The notes under the pieces: model-generated | Databases searched by the model: none | Told to the model about the DNA's origin: nothing | The model's input: the letters and a program-made list of their open reading frames with translations, nothing else | Origin: Theionarchaea archaeon | Lineage (GTDB): Archaea; Methanobacteriota_B; Thermococci; Methanofastidiosales; SZ-28-30 | Assembly: GCA_018992685.1 (NCBI GenBank) | Contig: JACVGT010000037.1 | Span: 1-61,323 of the forward strand | Reading direction: 5' to 3' | DNA: 61,323 bases | Shown: one piece after another, positions 41,306 to 50,083 of the stretch | Position numbering within the stretch: position 1 is the stretch's first letter | Layout of the letters: each line of letters begins with the position of its first letter | Made by a program: the position numbers and the translations under genes

Positions 41306-42499
41306 GTGGACGTGATTGTGGTCGGAGCTGGTCCTGCTGGCACGATGGCAGCCGAGGCTGTTGCTAAGGAAGGATATGCTGTCACAGTCTTTGAGAAAGG
41401 ACCTTTGAGGAGAGAGAAGCCCTGCGGCGGTGCAGTCTCTTACCGCGTGATGAAGGAATTTGACCTGGACGAAACCCAGAAGTTTTATGAAAGGAGATGC
41501 CTTGGTATTTTCCTGTGTTCTCCCAGGAATGACACGATACTTCTCACTGACAAAGAGGAAGAAGCGGGATATCTTGTTATGCGAGAGAAATTCGACTATC
41601 AGCTGGTTGAGCGGGCCAAGAAAGCTGGAGTCCAGTTCAGAGAGCATACATATGTCAGTCCTCACATAGAAAACGGGAAAATACGGGGTATAAAAACTGA
41701 AGAAACTGCCGAACCATGTGACATTGTCATAGCCTGTGACGGAACGCCTTCTCATTTTGCGCGAACTCTGAATATTTACCGGGGCAATGATTACAATCAG
41801 GCCACAACCTACCAGTACCAGATGCGTCTGGACGATACTGAAATTGACGAGATAATCGGGAACAATATGGAAATCTACTTTGGCCATGAATGGGCACCGT
41901 ACGGGTATTCCTGGATCTTCCCCAAGAGGGGCATACTCACGGTGGGAAACGGAACCTGGCTGTATGCCATTAAGAAGAGAAAGACTAACCTGAAACGTTG
42001 TCTGGATCGGTTTATAAGGGAACACCCCGTGGCCTCAAAGAAGCTGGAGCATGCTGAAATCCTGTATGCTCAATCAGCCATGATGGGATTCACCGGTATT
42101 GCTTCTCCCATATATCTGGACAATTTCATGCTTGCAGGAGATGCGGCTGGATTCGTCTCCGTTCCCACAGGCGAGGGGATATACTTTTCCATGGCATCAG
42201 GACGAATAGCGGGTGAAGTGGCTGTTGAAGCTCTTAGGGCACATGATACCTCTCAACGATTTTTGAAGAGATATAAGAAAAAGACCGACGAGAAGATGGG
42301 AGCTGACATGAGATGGGGATACTGGCTGAGGCGGCTCGTCATGGATAAGGAAAGAAATCAGAACAATCTGGTAAGAGCCTCTTTGAAGGATAGATGGATC
42401 TATGACATGACAGGGCGGCTTATTGGTGGGGAAATCGGGTATAAGACCTTTCTGATGAATTATATATTGAGGCCTGACAAGCTGATCAAGCTGATGTAG
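41306..42499 (+). CDS. Geranylgeranyl reductase family flavoprotein
   Basis: 397 aa from the GTG at 41306, chosen because GAGG lies 8 nt upstream; a TTG at 41285 is also open. It has an FAD-binding Rossmann start 'VIVVGAGPAGTMAAEAVAKEGYAVTVFEK', the family motif 'KPCGGAVS', a PxxYxWxFP-like 'APYGYSWIFPKRG', and 'LAGDAAGFVSVPTGEGIYFSMASG' near the end. The CGG and GEG motifs match digeranylgeranylglycerophospholipid reductases, which saturate archaeal lipid chains, as well as related prenyl reductases. No genes around it refine the choice. Confidence 0.85.
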   Translation: MDVIVVGAGPAGTMAAEAVAKEGYAVTVFEKGPLRREKPCGGAVSYRVMKEFDLDETQKFYERRCLGIFLCSPRNDTILLTDKEEEAGYLVMREKFDYQLVERAKKAGVQFREHTYVSPHIENGKIRGIKTEETAEPCDIVIACDGTPSHFARTLNIYRGNDYNQATTYQYQMRLDDTEIDEIIGNNMEIYFGHEWAPYGYSWIFPKRGILTVGNGTWLYAIKKRKTNLKRCLDRFIREHPVASKKLEHAEILYAQSAMMGFTGIASPIYLDNFMLAGDAAGFVSVPTGEGIYFSMASGRIAGEVAVEALRAHDTSQRFLKRYKKKTDEKMGADMRWGYWLRRLVMDKERNQNNLVRASLKDRWIYDMTGRLIGGEIGYKTFLMNYILRPDKLIKLM

Positions 42500-42761
42500 T
42501 TGATCTTCCCATGCAGTGTGCCTTCCGGAATTCGTAACAGGGTTCTTCATACGAAAGACCAATCTTCAGTCTCGATAGGTATGTCTTTGGCTCTGCCTTT
42601 CATATTCAATGTTTCCTTCGTTTCTATAGGTAGTTGCCAGGGTTCATCCTATTGCCTCAGCCAATGCAAGTATTGTCTTTTTGCTCCAGAGGTAACTGGT
42701 TCAAAGGATATACGTTTTCACATCCAGATAGGGAAGGAACAAATCCAATGCTCAAAAGGAA

Positions 42762-43226
42762 TCATGAAACCTGGTCACCATTGTCGCCAGGCAGTTTTCC
42801 TGATTCTCCTTCGATTATCCTGAGTGCTTCTTTCATATTTATGGCATCTTCGATTTTTTTCAGCAGTTCCCTGTCCTCAGTCACCAGAAAAGACTTGCAG
42901 TGCTCGGCTAGTGCAACGTGAACAGCATCGTAGTACGTGATATTGTACAGTTTTGCAGTCTTCAGAGCTCCAGTGAAAAGAATCTCATGTGGCAAGGTGT
43001 ACTCTACATTGAGATAGAAGAGTCTCATCATGTGTTCATCCACATCTATATCAGTATTCCGGCAGTGTTTCAAGAGGGTGTTTCCCACTTCATAGAGGAC
43101 GAGCTCGGATGCAGTCAGTGTAATGTCTGCCAGACTGCCCTTCTGAAATAGTTCCACAGCCTCATGAGAGTCGCCCTCTTCTATGAATAGTTTGGCTATC
43201 ACAGAGGAATCGAGTACCAGATTCAT
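42762..43226 (-). CDS. vapC: PIN-domain toxin VapC
   Basis: 154 aa. The PIN acidic residues are visible: 'NLVLDSSVIAKLF' (Asp6), a Glu in 'ASELVLYEVGNTLLKH', 'YYDAVHVALAEH' and 'LVTEDRELL'. PIN toxins are Mg2+-dependent ribonucleases, often acting on tRNA or rRNA. It overlaps vapB by 4 nt. The acidic C-terminus 'GESGKLPGDNGDQVS' is slightly longer than usual. Confidence 0.92.
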   Translation of the reverse strand: MNLVLDSSVIAKLFIEEGDSHEAVELFQKGSLADITLTASELVLYEVGNTLLKHCRNTDIDVDEHMMRLFYLNVEYTLPHEILFTGALKTAKLYNITYYDAVHVALAEHCKSFLVTEDRELLKKIEDAINMKEALRIIEGESGKLPGDNGDQVS

Positions 43227-43438
43227 CTAGAATCCCTGTCCTCTCTAATCTCTTCCTCTACAGACTTCTCTCCTGGAGGTAATCTGTGAGCTTCTAACCA
43301 TGTCAATGTTCTCCGTGATCTTTCCTTTTTTAGTTCCCTGATCAGGATATCTCTGATGTATTCACTGGGATTATATCCCAACTCTTCTATCTCTTTCTTG
43401 ATTTTATCATCTACTCTAACAGATATTGTGACACTCAT
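43223..43438 (-). CDS. vapB: Ribbon-helix-helix antitoxin VapB
   Basis: 71 aa from the ATG at 43438, preceded by GGGTG. The N-terminal ribbon 'VTISVRVDDKIKKEIEELGYNPSEYIRDILIRELKKE' is a RHH DNA-binding fold (strand V-x-I-x-V-x-V, then two helices). The C-terminal 'SVEEEIREDRDSR' is the expected toxin-wrapping tail. It precedes and overlaps vapC. GGTTTAAATT (read on the minus strand, 43471-43480) is a likely promoter and lies at the edge of the decayed MBL gene fragment. Confidence 0.88.
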   Translation of the reverse strand: MSVTISVRVDDKIKKEIEELGYNPSEYIRDILIRELKKERSRRTLTWLEAHRLPPGEKSVEEEIREDRDSR

Positions 43439-43494
43439 GGTTACACCCTTGTATACATGAATGCACACAGGAATTTAAACCTATCTGAGAAAGT

Positions 43495-43600
43495 CTCTCT
43501 TTGATATTGACTCTTGAATCCTCCGGTAACAGCATTTACTTCATATGCTCTAGGATAGTAAATACTCAACGGTTGCACGGCTTATCATTCCCTTCCTAAT
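43495..43600 (-). pseudogene. Decayed fragment of an MBL-fold paralogue
   Basis: The minus strand at 43508-43591 is clearly similar, base by base, to 44229-44314 inside the MBL-fold gene. The translation 'PLSIYYPRAYEVNAVTGGFKSQYQ' parallels 'PLNIFHPGACEVEAVIKGFKTCYQ' in the intact gene. Just before this, 'MISRAT' parallels 'MIGRTT', but a 2-base deletion puts it out of frame, and the rest of the gene is missing. It is therefore a relic of a duplicated or previously tandem paralogue. Confidence 0.7.
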
Positions 43601-43611
43601 CATTTTCGAAT

Positions 43612-43857
43612 ATGAATATTGGATCAAGTTCTGTACCAGTGAGCGGCCTTGGTTACTTTGATCCACCTGGGATTCTCACTGATGATAAAAGCTGTTATGT
43701 TGTCTGGTCCGCCGAACGGCACAGTGGAGAGAGTAGAAACTCTGATGTATACTGGGCAAAGGTGGACTTAACCGCGGATAATGTTCTGGTAGTGAAGATA
43801 TCGTCTGACCATGAGCAAGAGACGAATGGCTATGTATGTATAATAGTGTATTCATGA
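43612..43857 (+). pseudogene. Possible remnant of a secreted beta-propeller-like gene
   Basis: An 81-codon frame whose predicted product contains 'ILTDDKSCYVVWSAERHSGESRNSDVYWAKVDL', which resembles one blade of an extracellular BNR/sialidase-like repeat protein. It has no signal peptide, lacks further blades and overlaps the 3' end of the MBL gene. It looks like a fragment rather than an intact gene. Confidence 0.3.
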
Positions 43858-44510
43858 GCCAGTCTGCCCAAGTAGTGTGCCTGCTCTTCTGATAGGTGAA
43901 CTTTGAGAATTTCCTCTTCTATATCTCCATATTTTGTGGTGAGCATCTCTTTTCTTTTCTTGGTCCAGGTGGCTTCTATAAAGGCGTGGTCTGCTCCTTT
44001 GACTAGTTCTTCCAGAGAACTGCAGTATGCTGAATCTCCAGTTACGGCCACTATTTTGCTTTTGAAGGTGATTCTATATCCCACTGCTGGCATGGGTGAG
44101 AGAACTCCCTGAGCTGTTGAGCCCGCATGGACAACGAAAAAGGGTTGCACAACAGCGTTTGAGACGGTGTAGAGGTTCCTATCTTCAACTACGGTTATTG
44201 TCATGGGATAGGTAATGGTATCCTGATAACAGGTTTTGAATCCTTTAATGACAGCTTCTACTTCACACGCTCCTGGATGAAAAATATTCAGAGGGGTCGT
44301 GCGACCTATCATTCGCAGATATCCCAGGAGAGAATGCAATCCACCCATATGGTCATAGTGGCCGTGGGTGATCAAGACTGTGTCTAATGTTTGGAAATTG
44401 TAGGATGCTGCAAGAAGGTCGCGGAGGGTTCCGTCCCCTACATCGACGAGTATGTTGTTCAAGAGCATTTGGGTGGCTATGCCGGCTCGTGAGAATAATA
44501 CGGGATTCAT
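43830..44510 (-). CDS. MBL-fold metallo-hydrolase (RNase Z-like)
   Basis: 226 aa. 'NILVDVGDGTLRDLL' and 'LDTVLITHGHYDHMGGLHSLLGYLRM' give the H-x-H-x-D-H dinuclear zinc motif. 'KIVAVTGDSAYCSSLEELVKGADHAFIEATW' contains the metal-bridging Asp and the strand before it, and 'HLSEEQAHYLGRLA' the final His. This pattern is near RNase Z / arylsulfatase-like enzymes. It is somewhat short for tRNase Z and lacks an obvious exosite. The substrate is uncertain. A decayed paralogue fragment lies about 600 nt away. Confidence 0.85.
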   Translation of the reverse strand: MNPVLFSRAGIATQMLLNNILVDVGDGTLRDLLAASYNFQTLDTVLITHGHYDHMGGLHSLLGYLRMIGRTTPLNIFHPGACEVEAVIKGFKTCYQDTITYPMTITVVEDRNLYTVSNAVVQPFFVVHAGSTAQGVLSPMPAVGYRITFKSKIVAVTGDSAYCSSLEELVKGADHAFIEATWTKKRKEMLTTKYGDIEEEILKVHLSEEQAHYLGRLAHEYTIIHT

Positions 44511-44750
44511 AGTACGATTCTCGATTGTGGTTTTTTAAGGTTGAGGGTAGGTTAGATCATTGGATTAGTTTCATGATTCCTGTCTTATACAGAGGTTGCA
44601 TATGCGCGATCTTGTCATTTAAAGAAACAATATACGGGCGAGTTTTATTCTCACTTTTTCAGGCTAATGCTTCAGTCTTCTCTAGGCGGCTAGCATGCAA
44701 AGTGAGGTGGAAGGAACACCCGCCATTACTACCTACCCTTAATGGAGAAA

Positions 44751-44823
44751 CCTGAAAACCGGTAGACTTTTATAGCAAGATTCTAGAAGTTCGCTCATGC
44801 AAGAATACTGAGGTGAATTCATG
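44751..44823 (+). promoter_or_regulatory. Promoter/leader of tandem membrane protein 1 (duplicated)
   Basis: Sequence CCTGAAAACCGGTAGAC-TTTTATA, about 30 divergent bases, then GAGGTGAATTCATG. The same arrangement recurs at 45713-45784. The TATA-like TTTTATA (44768-44774) is preceded by the palindrome ACCGGT. The leader is about 24 nt and has the ribosome-binding site GAGGTGA. Confidence 0.6.
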
Positions 44824-45582
44824 AGAATTACATTCCAAGATGTCAAGTCAGCATTGCATTTTTCTTTCTGGGTTGTCGTGGTAATTGGGATTTCTTTTTT
44901 ATGGTTCATTACATTCAACTATTACGTATATGAGAGTGCACTTCCTTTTATTTGTGGCTGTGTCGTTGGATTACTCTCCGGACTATCTCCCCCTAGATCA
45001 TTTCTGGCTTGCTTTCTAGCATTTTTCATTATGGGCATATTCGGCACTTTCGATCCCAGGGATTTCTTCACATTCCTTGCTATCTTTTCCTTCCTGGGCA
45101 TTTTCTGTGGGTTAATTGCCTTTGCGTGCGCAGTGCTGAAGAGAGTCATTCTCAGATCAAGAACTGAACTACTTCACTTGGCTACCTGGCAGTGGGCAGT
45201 TCTCATAGGCGGAGCAGGGGCCTTTGGGGACTTTTTCCTTATTCCCTTTCGACACAATGCTGTTGTTCAAATGCACTATTTTGGCTTATTTCTAAAGTCT
45301 CTTCTGGTGTTCGCAGTAGGATTGTTTGCCATTGGTCTCTACGCAGGAGCCTACTATGACCATGAATACAAGACTTTGATAAGAGACATAACGAAGTTCT
45401 CAGTGGGCGGTCATCTTGTATTTCTTCTCTGCTTTATCATTCTCTTCCTTGTGAGACTCGTTTTCCAAGGAGACATACTATTCCTGCCTGTAATGGGTTT
45501 GCTGTTTCTCTTTCTGTTTGTGGGAACGAGACTGGGCTTTCAGATTTGGAAGAAACCTCATGAGTCGGATGTCGAGACTTGA
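44821..45582 (+). CDS. Multi-pass membrane protein, tandem paralogue 1
   Basis: 253 aa with about seven hydrophobic helices. It starts 'MRITFQDVKSALHFSFWVVVVIGISFLWFITFNYYVYE' and shares blocks with the second copy: 'ALPFICGCVVGLLSGLSPPRSFLACFL', 'GLIAFACAVLKRVILRSRTELLHLATWQWAVLIGGAGAFGDFFLIP' and 'TKFSVGGHLVFLLCF'. The family is not recognised; the R-S-[RK]-T-E-L and W-Q-W-A-V-L-I-G-G blocks would be useful for a search. The N-terminus 'TFQ[DE][VT]KSAL' is conserved between copies. Confidence 0.65.
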   Translation: MRITFQDVKSALHFSFWVVVVIGISFLWFITFNYYVYESALPFICGCVVGLLSGLSPPRSFLACFLAFFIMGIFGTFDPRDFFTFLAIFSFLGIFCGLIAFACAVLKRVILRSRTELLHLATWQWAVLIGGAGAFGDFFLIPFRHNAVVQMHYFGLFLKSLLVFAVGLFAIGLYAGAYYDHEYKTLIRDITKFSVGGHLVFLLCFIILFLVRLVFQGDILFLPVMGLLFLFLFVGTRLGFQIWKKPHESDVET

Positions 45583-45596
45583 ATGCGAGGCATGTG

Positions 45597-45690
45597 ATTC
45601 TGGAAAGACTCATTCTCTTCCCTCACGAAAGTGACATCTCTCGCTCTTCCCGTCATTGGAACAGGGACAAGACTCCTTGGCTTGTTTCTT
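45597..45690 (+). pseudogene. Relic of a third copy of the tandem membrane protein
   Basis: Between the two intact copies, 'TTCTGGAAAGACTCATTCTCTT' onwards (45598-45680) aligns with the 3' end of copy 2 (46416-46490: 'TTCTGGAAAGATTCATTCTTTT'). In both, '...ATCTCT', then 'TTC(C/T)CGTCAT(T/A)GGA' and 'AAGAC' follow in order. Only the last 80-90 nt remain and the frame is not kept. This indicates an earlier array of at least three copies with deletion. Confidence 0.6.
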
Positions 45691-45712
45691 CTGCTCCATG
45701 AACGCCTGAAAG

Positions 45713-45784
45713 CCTGAAAACCGGTAAACTTTTATAGTGGGGTATTGAAGTCTGTTCACGCAAGAGCATTGAGGTGAATTCATG
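45713..45784 (+). promoter_or_regulatory. Promoter/leader of tandem membrane protein 2 (duplicated)
   Basis: Second copy of the element at 44751-44823: CCTGAAAACCGGTAAAC-TTTTATA (45730-45736), a variable leader, then GAGGTGAATTCATG. Conservation is concentrated in the ACCGGT/TATA block and in the ribosome-binding site. Confidence 0.6.
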
Positions 45785-46513
45785 CATGTCACATTTCAGG
45801 AAACAAAATCCGCACTGTATTTCGGCTTCTGGATTCTCTTTGTGATTGGAGTAATGATTTGGTGGTTTCGCACATTCTTTGATTTCATGTACGAGATTGC
45901 TCTCCCACTGATATGTGGCTGTACTGTCGGTGTGCTCTCGGGATTGTCTCCAGCCAGATTGTTTCTGGCTTGTTTCCTTGGATTTTCTATTGTGGCCATT
46001 TTGATTACTTTAACTTCTGAGGATGTTTTTTGGTTCTTTCTACTTCTAGGCATATCTTGCGGTCTTATTGCACTGGCATGTGCTATGTTGCGAAGAATCA
46101 TCCTTCGATCAAAGACCGAACTCCCCTCTCTAGCAACATGGCAGTGGGCGGTCCTCATTGGCGGGGCCAGTGCACTTGGCGACTTTCTTCTCATTCCAGA
46201 TTCGTATACTGCAGTTGTCCAATTTCACCTTAGCCGGTTGTTTGCTGAGGTCTTGACAGCAATTATGATAGGATTGGCTGGACTAGGTTTATCCTTAGGA
46301 GCTTTCTGCAACTTCGAGCGCCAGAGTCTTGTCAAGAACGTGCTGAAATTCTCATTGGGGGGACACACACTTTTCCTCTTATATTGTGGCTTTCGTCTGG
46401 CCACGGGACATATGTTCTGGAAAGATTCATTCTTTTTTCCTGTGATATTGATATCTCTTACTGTTCTCGTCATAGGAGCAAAGACAGGATATCGATTCAA
46501 AATAAATATGTAA
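45782..46513 (+). CDS. Multi-pass membrane protein, tandem paralogue 2
   Basis: 243 aa, start 'MHVTFQETKSALYFGFWILFVIGVMIWWFRTF'. The topology matches paralogue 1, with shared blocks 'ALPLICGCTVGVLSGLSPARLFLACFLGF', 'GLIALACAMLRRIILRSKTELPSLATWQWAVLIGGASALGDFLLIP' and 'LKFSLGGHTLFLLY'. Roughly half the residues look alike by eye. The short linker with a relic and duplicated promoters shows recent tandem duplication. Function unknown. Confidence 0.65.
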   Translation: MHVTFQETKSALYFGFWILFVIGVMIWWFRTFFDFMYEIALPLICGCTVGVLSGLSPARLFLACFLGFSIVAILITLTSEDVFWFFLLLGISCGLIALACAMLRRIILRSKTELPSLATWQWAVLIGGASALGDFLLIPDSYTAVVQFHLSRLFAEVLTAIMIGLAGLGLSLGAFCNFERQSLVKNVLKFSLGGHTLFLLYCGFRLATGHMFWKDSFFFPVILISLTVLVIGAKTGYRFKINM

Positions 46514-46585
46514 GAAGTGCTAATTGATATCAGTACATTCATCTGCAGTTTCTCTTGTCCCTCTAGTTGATTTCAAGAGATTGAT

Positions 46586-49500
46586 TCAATCCATGCATAT
46601 TTCCTCGAAAGCGTATTGGAAGATTCCTTTCCTTGTTTGAAGGATAACAATGAGGACTCCTTGTTTATTGTCTTCGGTTCCTTTCGCAGTAAGCTGGGTA
46701 TAGCCCTTGGCTCTGTGGTAGATCAAATGTATCCTAGTATCTCCAATTAGTAAGAACTGATTGAGTCTCTTGATGCTGCTTCCTTCGATAAGGTACTCGA
46801 TTTTCAATTGATTCTCCGGAAGAGATACTGGCTGGCTATTGTATTTCAAATTTACGATTTCTGCCTTGATTTCCCTGCCTACACTTTGGATTTCTACTGC
46901 AAGTTCTGTTGTGTTTCCTGCGTCATCAGTGAGGGTATAGGTGCGAATCTTTCTATTCTTCGAACTTTCCTCATCAATGAAGATTTTTGTAGAAGATAGA
47001 TTGTCCACCCCTCGAACTTTCACATCCTCACTGGAGATATCAAAGAAGAGTTCAGCTTCAGGTGGGGTGCGGTCCAGGAGATACTGAATGGATAGTTCGT
47101 TGTTTGATTCCGATGTCTCATCAATTGAATTATCGGGGTCCACACTGACAAGAAAAGTATAGAAGCCATCAGGGAGTGAACAGTGAATGGAAGCAGGAGT
47201 GGTCTCCCCAGGAGATATAGACACAATTTGCTCTCCCAGAAAGATTCTCTCAGAGGAAGAACCTGCAAAGAACTGAATTTTCGCACTGTCTGCAGAGAGA
47301 AGTCCCTTATTTGAAACCGATGCGGTGACAGCAATTTCCTCCTGGCGTACTGGGGATACTGTTATCTCCTCAGGTGTCAATTCTGCCCGTGAAGAAGCAG
47401 TGAGTGATATATCAGCTGTCATGTCGTCATCTTCAAAGGATGTAGCTTCAACGCGGACGGTATAATCCTGAACTGGTATGTTTGAGGGACTAGTGACTCT
47501 CAATAGAATGGTGGCAGATTCCCCCGAATTTAGCGATATCACTTCAGATGAGAGTGCATGTGACCAGGTGAAAGGCGTATCCACCTCCAGGATAAAGGTA
47601 GACGGCTCTCCTTCGTTGACGAGAGTGAGTTCATAGATCATCTCTTCGCCCACTCGAAGAGGGTTGATGGGGGACTGGCTGGATAGCTCTACGGATACAG
47701 GCAAAACAGTAAAATCAGTAGTCCCATCACTATCTGTATCAACACTTAGTGATAGATCTGATCTTAAGTCAAGCACTCCCCTAGTAGAAACAGTCACTGG
47801 AACATCTCTATATTTCACTGTCTTTGTGGTATTCCAGAGGCTTGTGACACAGACCAGGTCAAGAGTTCCCTCACCTGTACCAGCTACTTCTACCTGGTAC
47901 TGATCAATTCCTTGGATGATGTAGAACTCTTCTTCATCACAATCTTGAACACAGGCATTTGGGATCTCCTGCACGAATTCCCCATTTACAATCCCCAGCC
48001 TCTGTCCACGGCTATTGACAATAAGCATGTCAACAGGACAGGAGAGGGAAAAAAGGGTGTAAGGACTTTCGATAGTCTGTGGACTGTTGTGATAATGAGT
48101 GAAAGCCCATTCTAGAGGATTGTTCCAAATATCTTCGTGACACATAGGACCGTAGGGACCCGATTCCCACATCCAACATCCAAAATTGTAAGTATTAAAA
48201 CGTGACTCGGCCGGTTCTCCAACAAGGACTCCCCAATTTCCTCTAAACCATAACCAGGATTGGTTTGTTAGGGTAGATATTCCTGACATTACTCCTTTCC
48301 AGCCGTCATCAGATGTCTCATCCACATCCAAAAAGCCAAAAGAGCCTTCACTGAAATATTCTCTGTGAGACCCCCTTGCCACATAGATTGCAGGATGAGT
48401 ACCTTTCTTTTCTATCTCTTCCCAAAGACGATATTCAGCATCATCATCCCTAGAAATACACAGTCCAATGGGGTTCTTGGTCTGTTTATCCAGAAGTACT
48501 TGAGCTACCTCCCAGTCTCCTTCATGATCAATGTAGCGATCATCGAATATATAGAAGAACCAGTACTGAATTATAATATACTCCACCCTCTCATATCCAA
48601 AACAATCGACTCTGCAGTATACGTGTCGATCACTGGTCTGTTCATTTATGAGGGAAGCGTCTATCCCGCAGTGCTCGTGATTCAAATCCAGAAAGTGGTC
48701 GGGGGTAGGGTGTATGGAAAGGACCTCCAGTTTTTCTGAAGTGTCAGCTGCTTGAGCGAATTCAAGGATTTCTACTCTACTGGTTTCACTGTCTCCAGCA
48801 AGTTCATATCGCCACAACGTTGAATTCTCCAACATGGTTTCCACAGGGGTTGGGAAGAACTTTTCTTCTTCGCCAATTCCCCCGTAAAAGTACATATATG
48901 GACTGTACATCTGGATGAGATCATCGATTTCCTCTTCCGGGATTTCACAGGAAAATCTACCCCTATGCTTCACTTCGAACTCAAAAGTCTGGGGTACATA
49001 GCATACATCGTACTCATCAAAAGGATGGATTTCCACGTGGTAAATCCCTGCAACTGTGGGAGTGTAAGAAGCTTCATAGACACCGGGAGATACCTCCTCC
49101 CACTCCAGATCATCTGAATGATCTTCGCGGGTCACCTTACCTGAAATACCAGAAACGGGATTTCCACCATCATCTGTGGCCGTAGCTGTCATGTGGACAG
49201 TCTCATTCTCTTCATAGACTGGGGGATTTCTGTCAAACTGTAAGGTAATACACCCTCCATAACAGACCTCAAACGTCGTGGAAGCATCAGCATCATTATA
49301 TAAAGCTTTCTCAGCAGTCACGGAAATGTGGTACCTCCCCTCCATGGGAATAGTATGCCAGCTGCATTCATACTGTTCTTCCTCCTGGTTCCAGGTCCAC
49401 ATCCCTGGAGGCATTTCCTCTTCTGTTTCATCTGGCAAGACGACTGTCCCTGTTATGGTATCGACCTGGATTCTCTTCCCTGTGAATTGGTCAGTGACAT

Positions 49501-50083
49501 ACAGGATGACCTGTGTGGAAGTGGGTGGTTCATAGAATTCATCCACTGTCTCCAGGTGGGCATCCATTACCGGACCCGTCCCATCATCGTAGAAGTACCA
49601 GATCCAGACATCATTACCAATGTGGAAAGAAGGAGAGGTCACCAAATAGGTCCCCGGGGGTACATATGTCAGGGGAAGCGCTTGTGGCACATAGTACGGA
49701 TCATCATAATAACGAACATAAATCACGTCAGCTTCATACAAGATAGGTGTACAACCTGTGCAGTGCTCAACACACTGAGTATCAGGGTATTCACGAAAGT
49801 GGAGAATTCCTCCTTTCTCTTCGTGGGTAGAAACACCAAAAACCCAGACACCTCGATCTTCCATTAAAGATCCCCCTATGGTAAGGCGGGGGACCCATCC
49901 CTCCTCGCGACACATAGTTCCGCACAGACATTCTGGAGCTTCCATAACCCACCAGTTGTCAGGGATGTAGGGCCTCTTGTAATATGCCCTGTTCCCAAAA
50001 GGCACTGGGCTCACCTGAGAGGACAGCACGCAGCAAAGTGTTATCGTCAAAATAGCTACCATGAACAGCAAGACCTTCCTCAT
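46586..50083 (-). CDS. Large secreted protein with a Vps62-like domain and CARDB-like domain
   Basis: 1165 aa. A signal peptide (MRKVLLFMVAILTITLCCVLSS) is followed by beta-rich, cysteine-containing segments and Ig/FN-like repeats ('HMTATATDDGGNPVSGISGKVT'). A central domain at about 390-680 contains 'HEGDWEVAQVLL', 'AIYVARGSHREYF' and 'FRGNWGVLVGEP'. The H-E-G-D-W-E, S-H-x-x-Y and G-x-W-G motifs define the Vps62/DUF946-like family. Repeats at about 780-900 and a CARDB-like domain at about 898-1000 ('VTASVSNKGLLSADSAKIQFF', 'DPDNSIDETSESNNEL') suggest cell-surface adhesion or enzyme scaffolding. No C-terminal anchor is seen. Confidence 0.75.
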   Translation of the reverse strand: MRKVLLFMVAILTITLCCVLSSQVSPVPFGNRAYYKRPYIPDNWWVMEAPECLCGTMCREEGWVPRLTIGGSLMEDRGVWVFGVSTHEEKGGILHFREYPDTQCVEHCTGCTPILYEADVIYVRYYDDPYYVPQALPLTYVPPGTYLVTSPSFHIGNDVWIWYFYDDGTGPVMDAHLETVDEFYEPPTSTQVILYVTDQFTGKRIQVDTITGTVVLPDETEEEMPPGMWTWNQEEEQYECSWHTIPMEGRYHISVTAEKALYNDADASTTFEVCYGGCITLQFDRNPPVYEENETVHMTATATDDGGNPVSGISGKVTREDHSDDLEWEEVSPGVYEASYTPTVAGIYHVEIHPFDEYDVCYVPQTFEFEVKHRGRFSCEIPEEEIDDLIQMYSPYMYFYGGIGEEEKFFPTPVETMLENSTLWRYELAGDSETSRVEILEFAQAADTSEKLEVLSIHPTPDHFLDLNHEHCGIDASLINEQTSDRHVYCRVDCFGYERVEYIIIQYWFFYIFDDRYIDHEGDWEVAQVLLDKQTKNPIGLCISRDDDAEYRLWEEIEKKGTHPAIYVARGSHREYFSEGSFGFLDVDETSDDGWKGVMSGISTLTNQSWLWFRGNWGVLVGEPAESRFNTYNFGCWMWESGPYGPMCHEDIWNNPLEWAFTHYHNSPQTIESPYTLFSLSCPVDMLIVNSRGQRLGIVNGEFVQEIPNACVQDCDEEEFYIIQGIDQYQVEVAGTGEGTLDLVCVTSLWNTTKTVKYRDVPVTVSTRGVLDLRSDLSLSVDTDSDGTTDFTVLPVSVELSSQSPINPLRVGEEMIYELTLVNEGEPSTFILEVDTPFTWSHALSSEVISLNSGESATILLRVTSPSNIPVQDYTVRVEATSFEDDDMTADISLTASSRAELTPEEITVSPVRQEEIAVTASVSNKGLLSADSAKIQFFAGSSSERIFLGEQIVSISPGETTPASIHCSLPDGFYTFLVSVDPDNSIDETSESNNELSIQYLLDRTPPEAELFFDISSEDVKVRGVDNLSSTKIFIDEESSKNRKIRTYTLTDDAGNTTELAVEIQSVGREIKAEIVNLKYNSQPVSLPENQLKIEYLIEGSSIKRLNQFLLIGDTRIHLIYHRAKGYTQLTAKGTEDNKQGVLIVILQTRKGIFQYAFEEICMD

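Noticed and set aside
42500..42761. Possible gene remnant after the reductase
   Set aside because: Short stretches look protein-like on the minus strand, but frames change too often and no homologue could be named.
44525..44755. 76-codon plus-strand frame before the tandem membrane proteins
   Set aside because: No promoter spacing or RBS, odd composition, and it is not duplicated with the neighbouring promoter and gene blocks.
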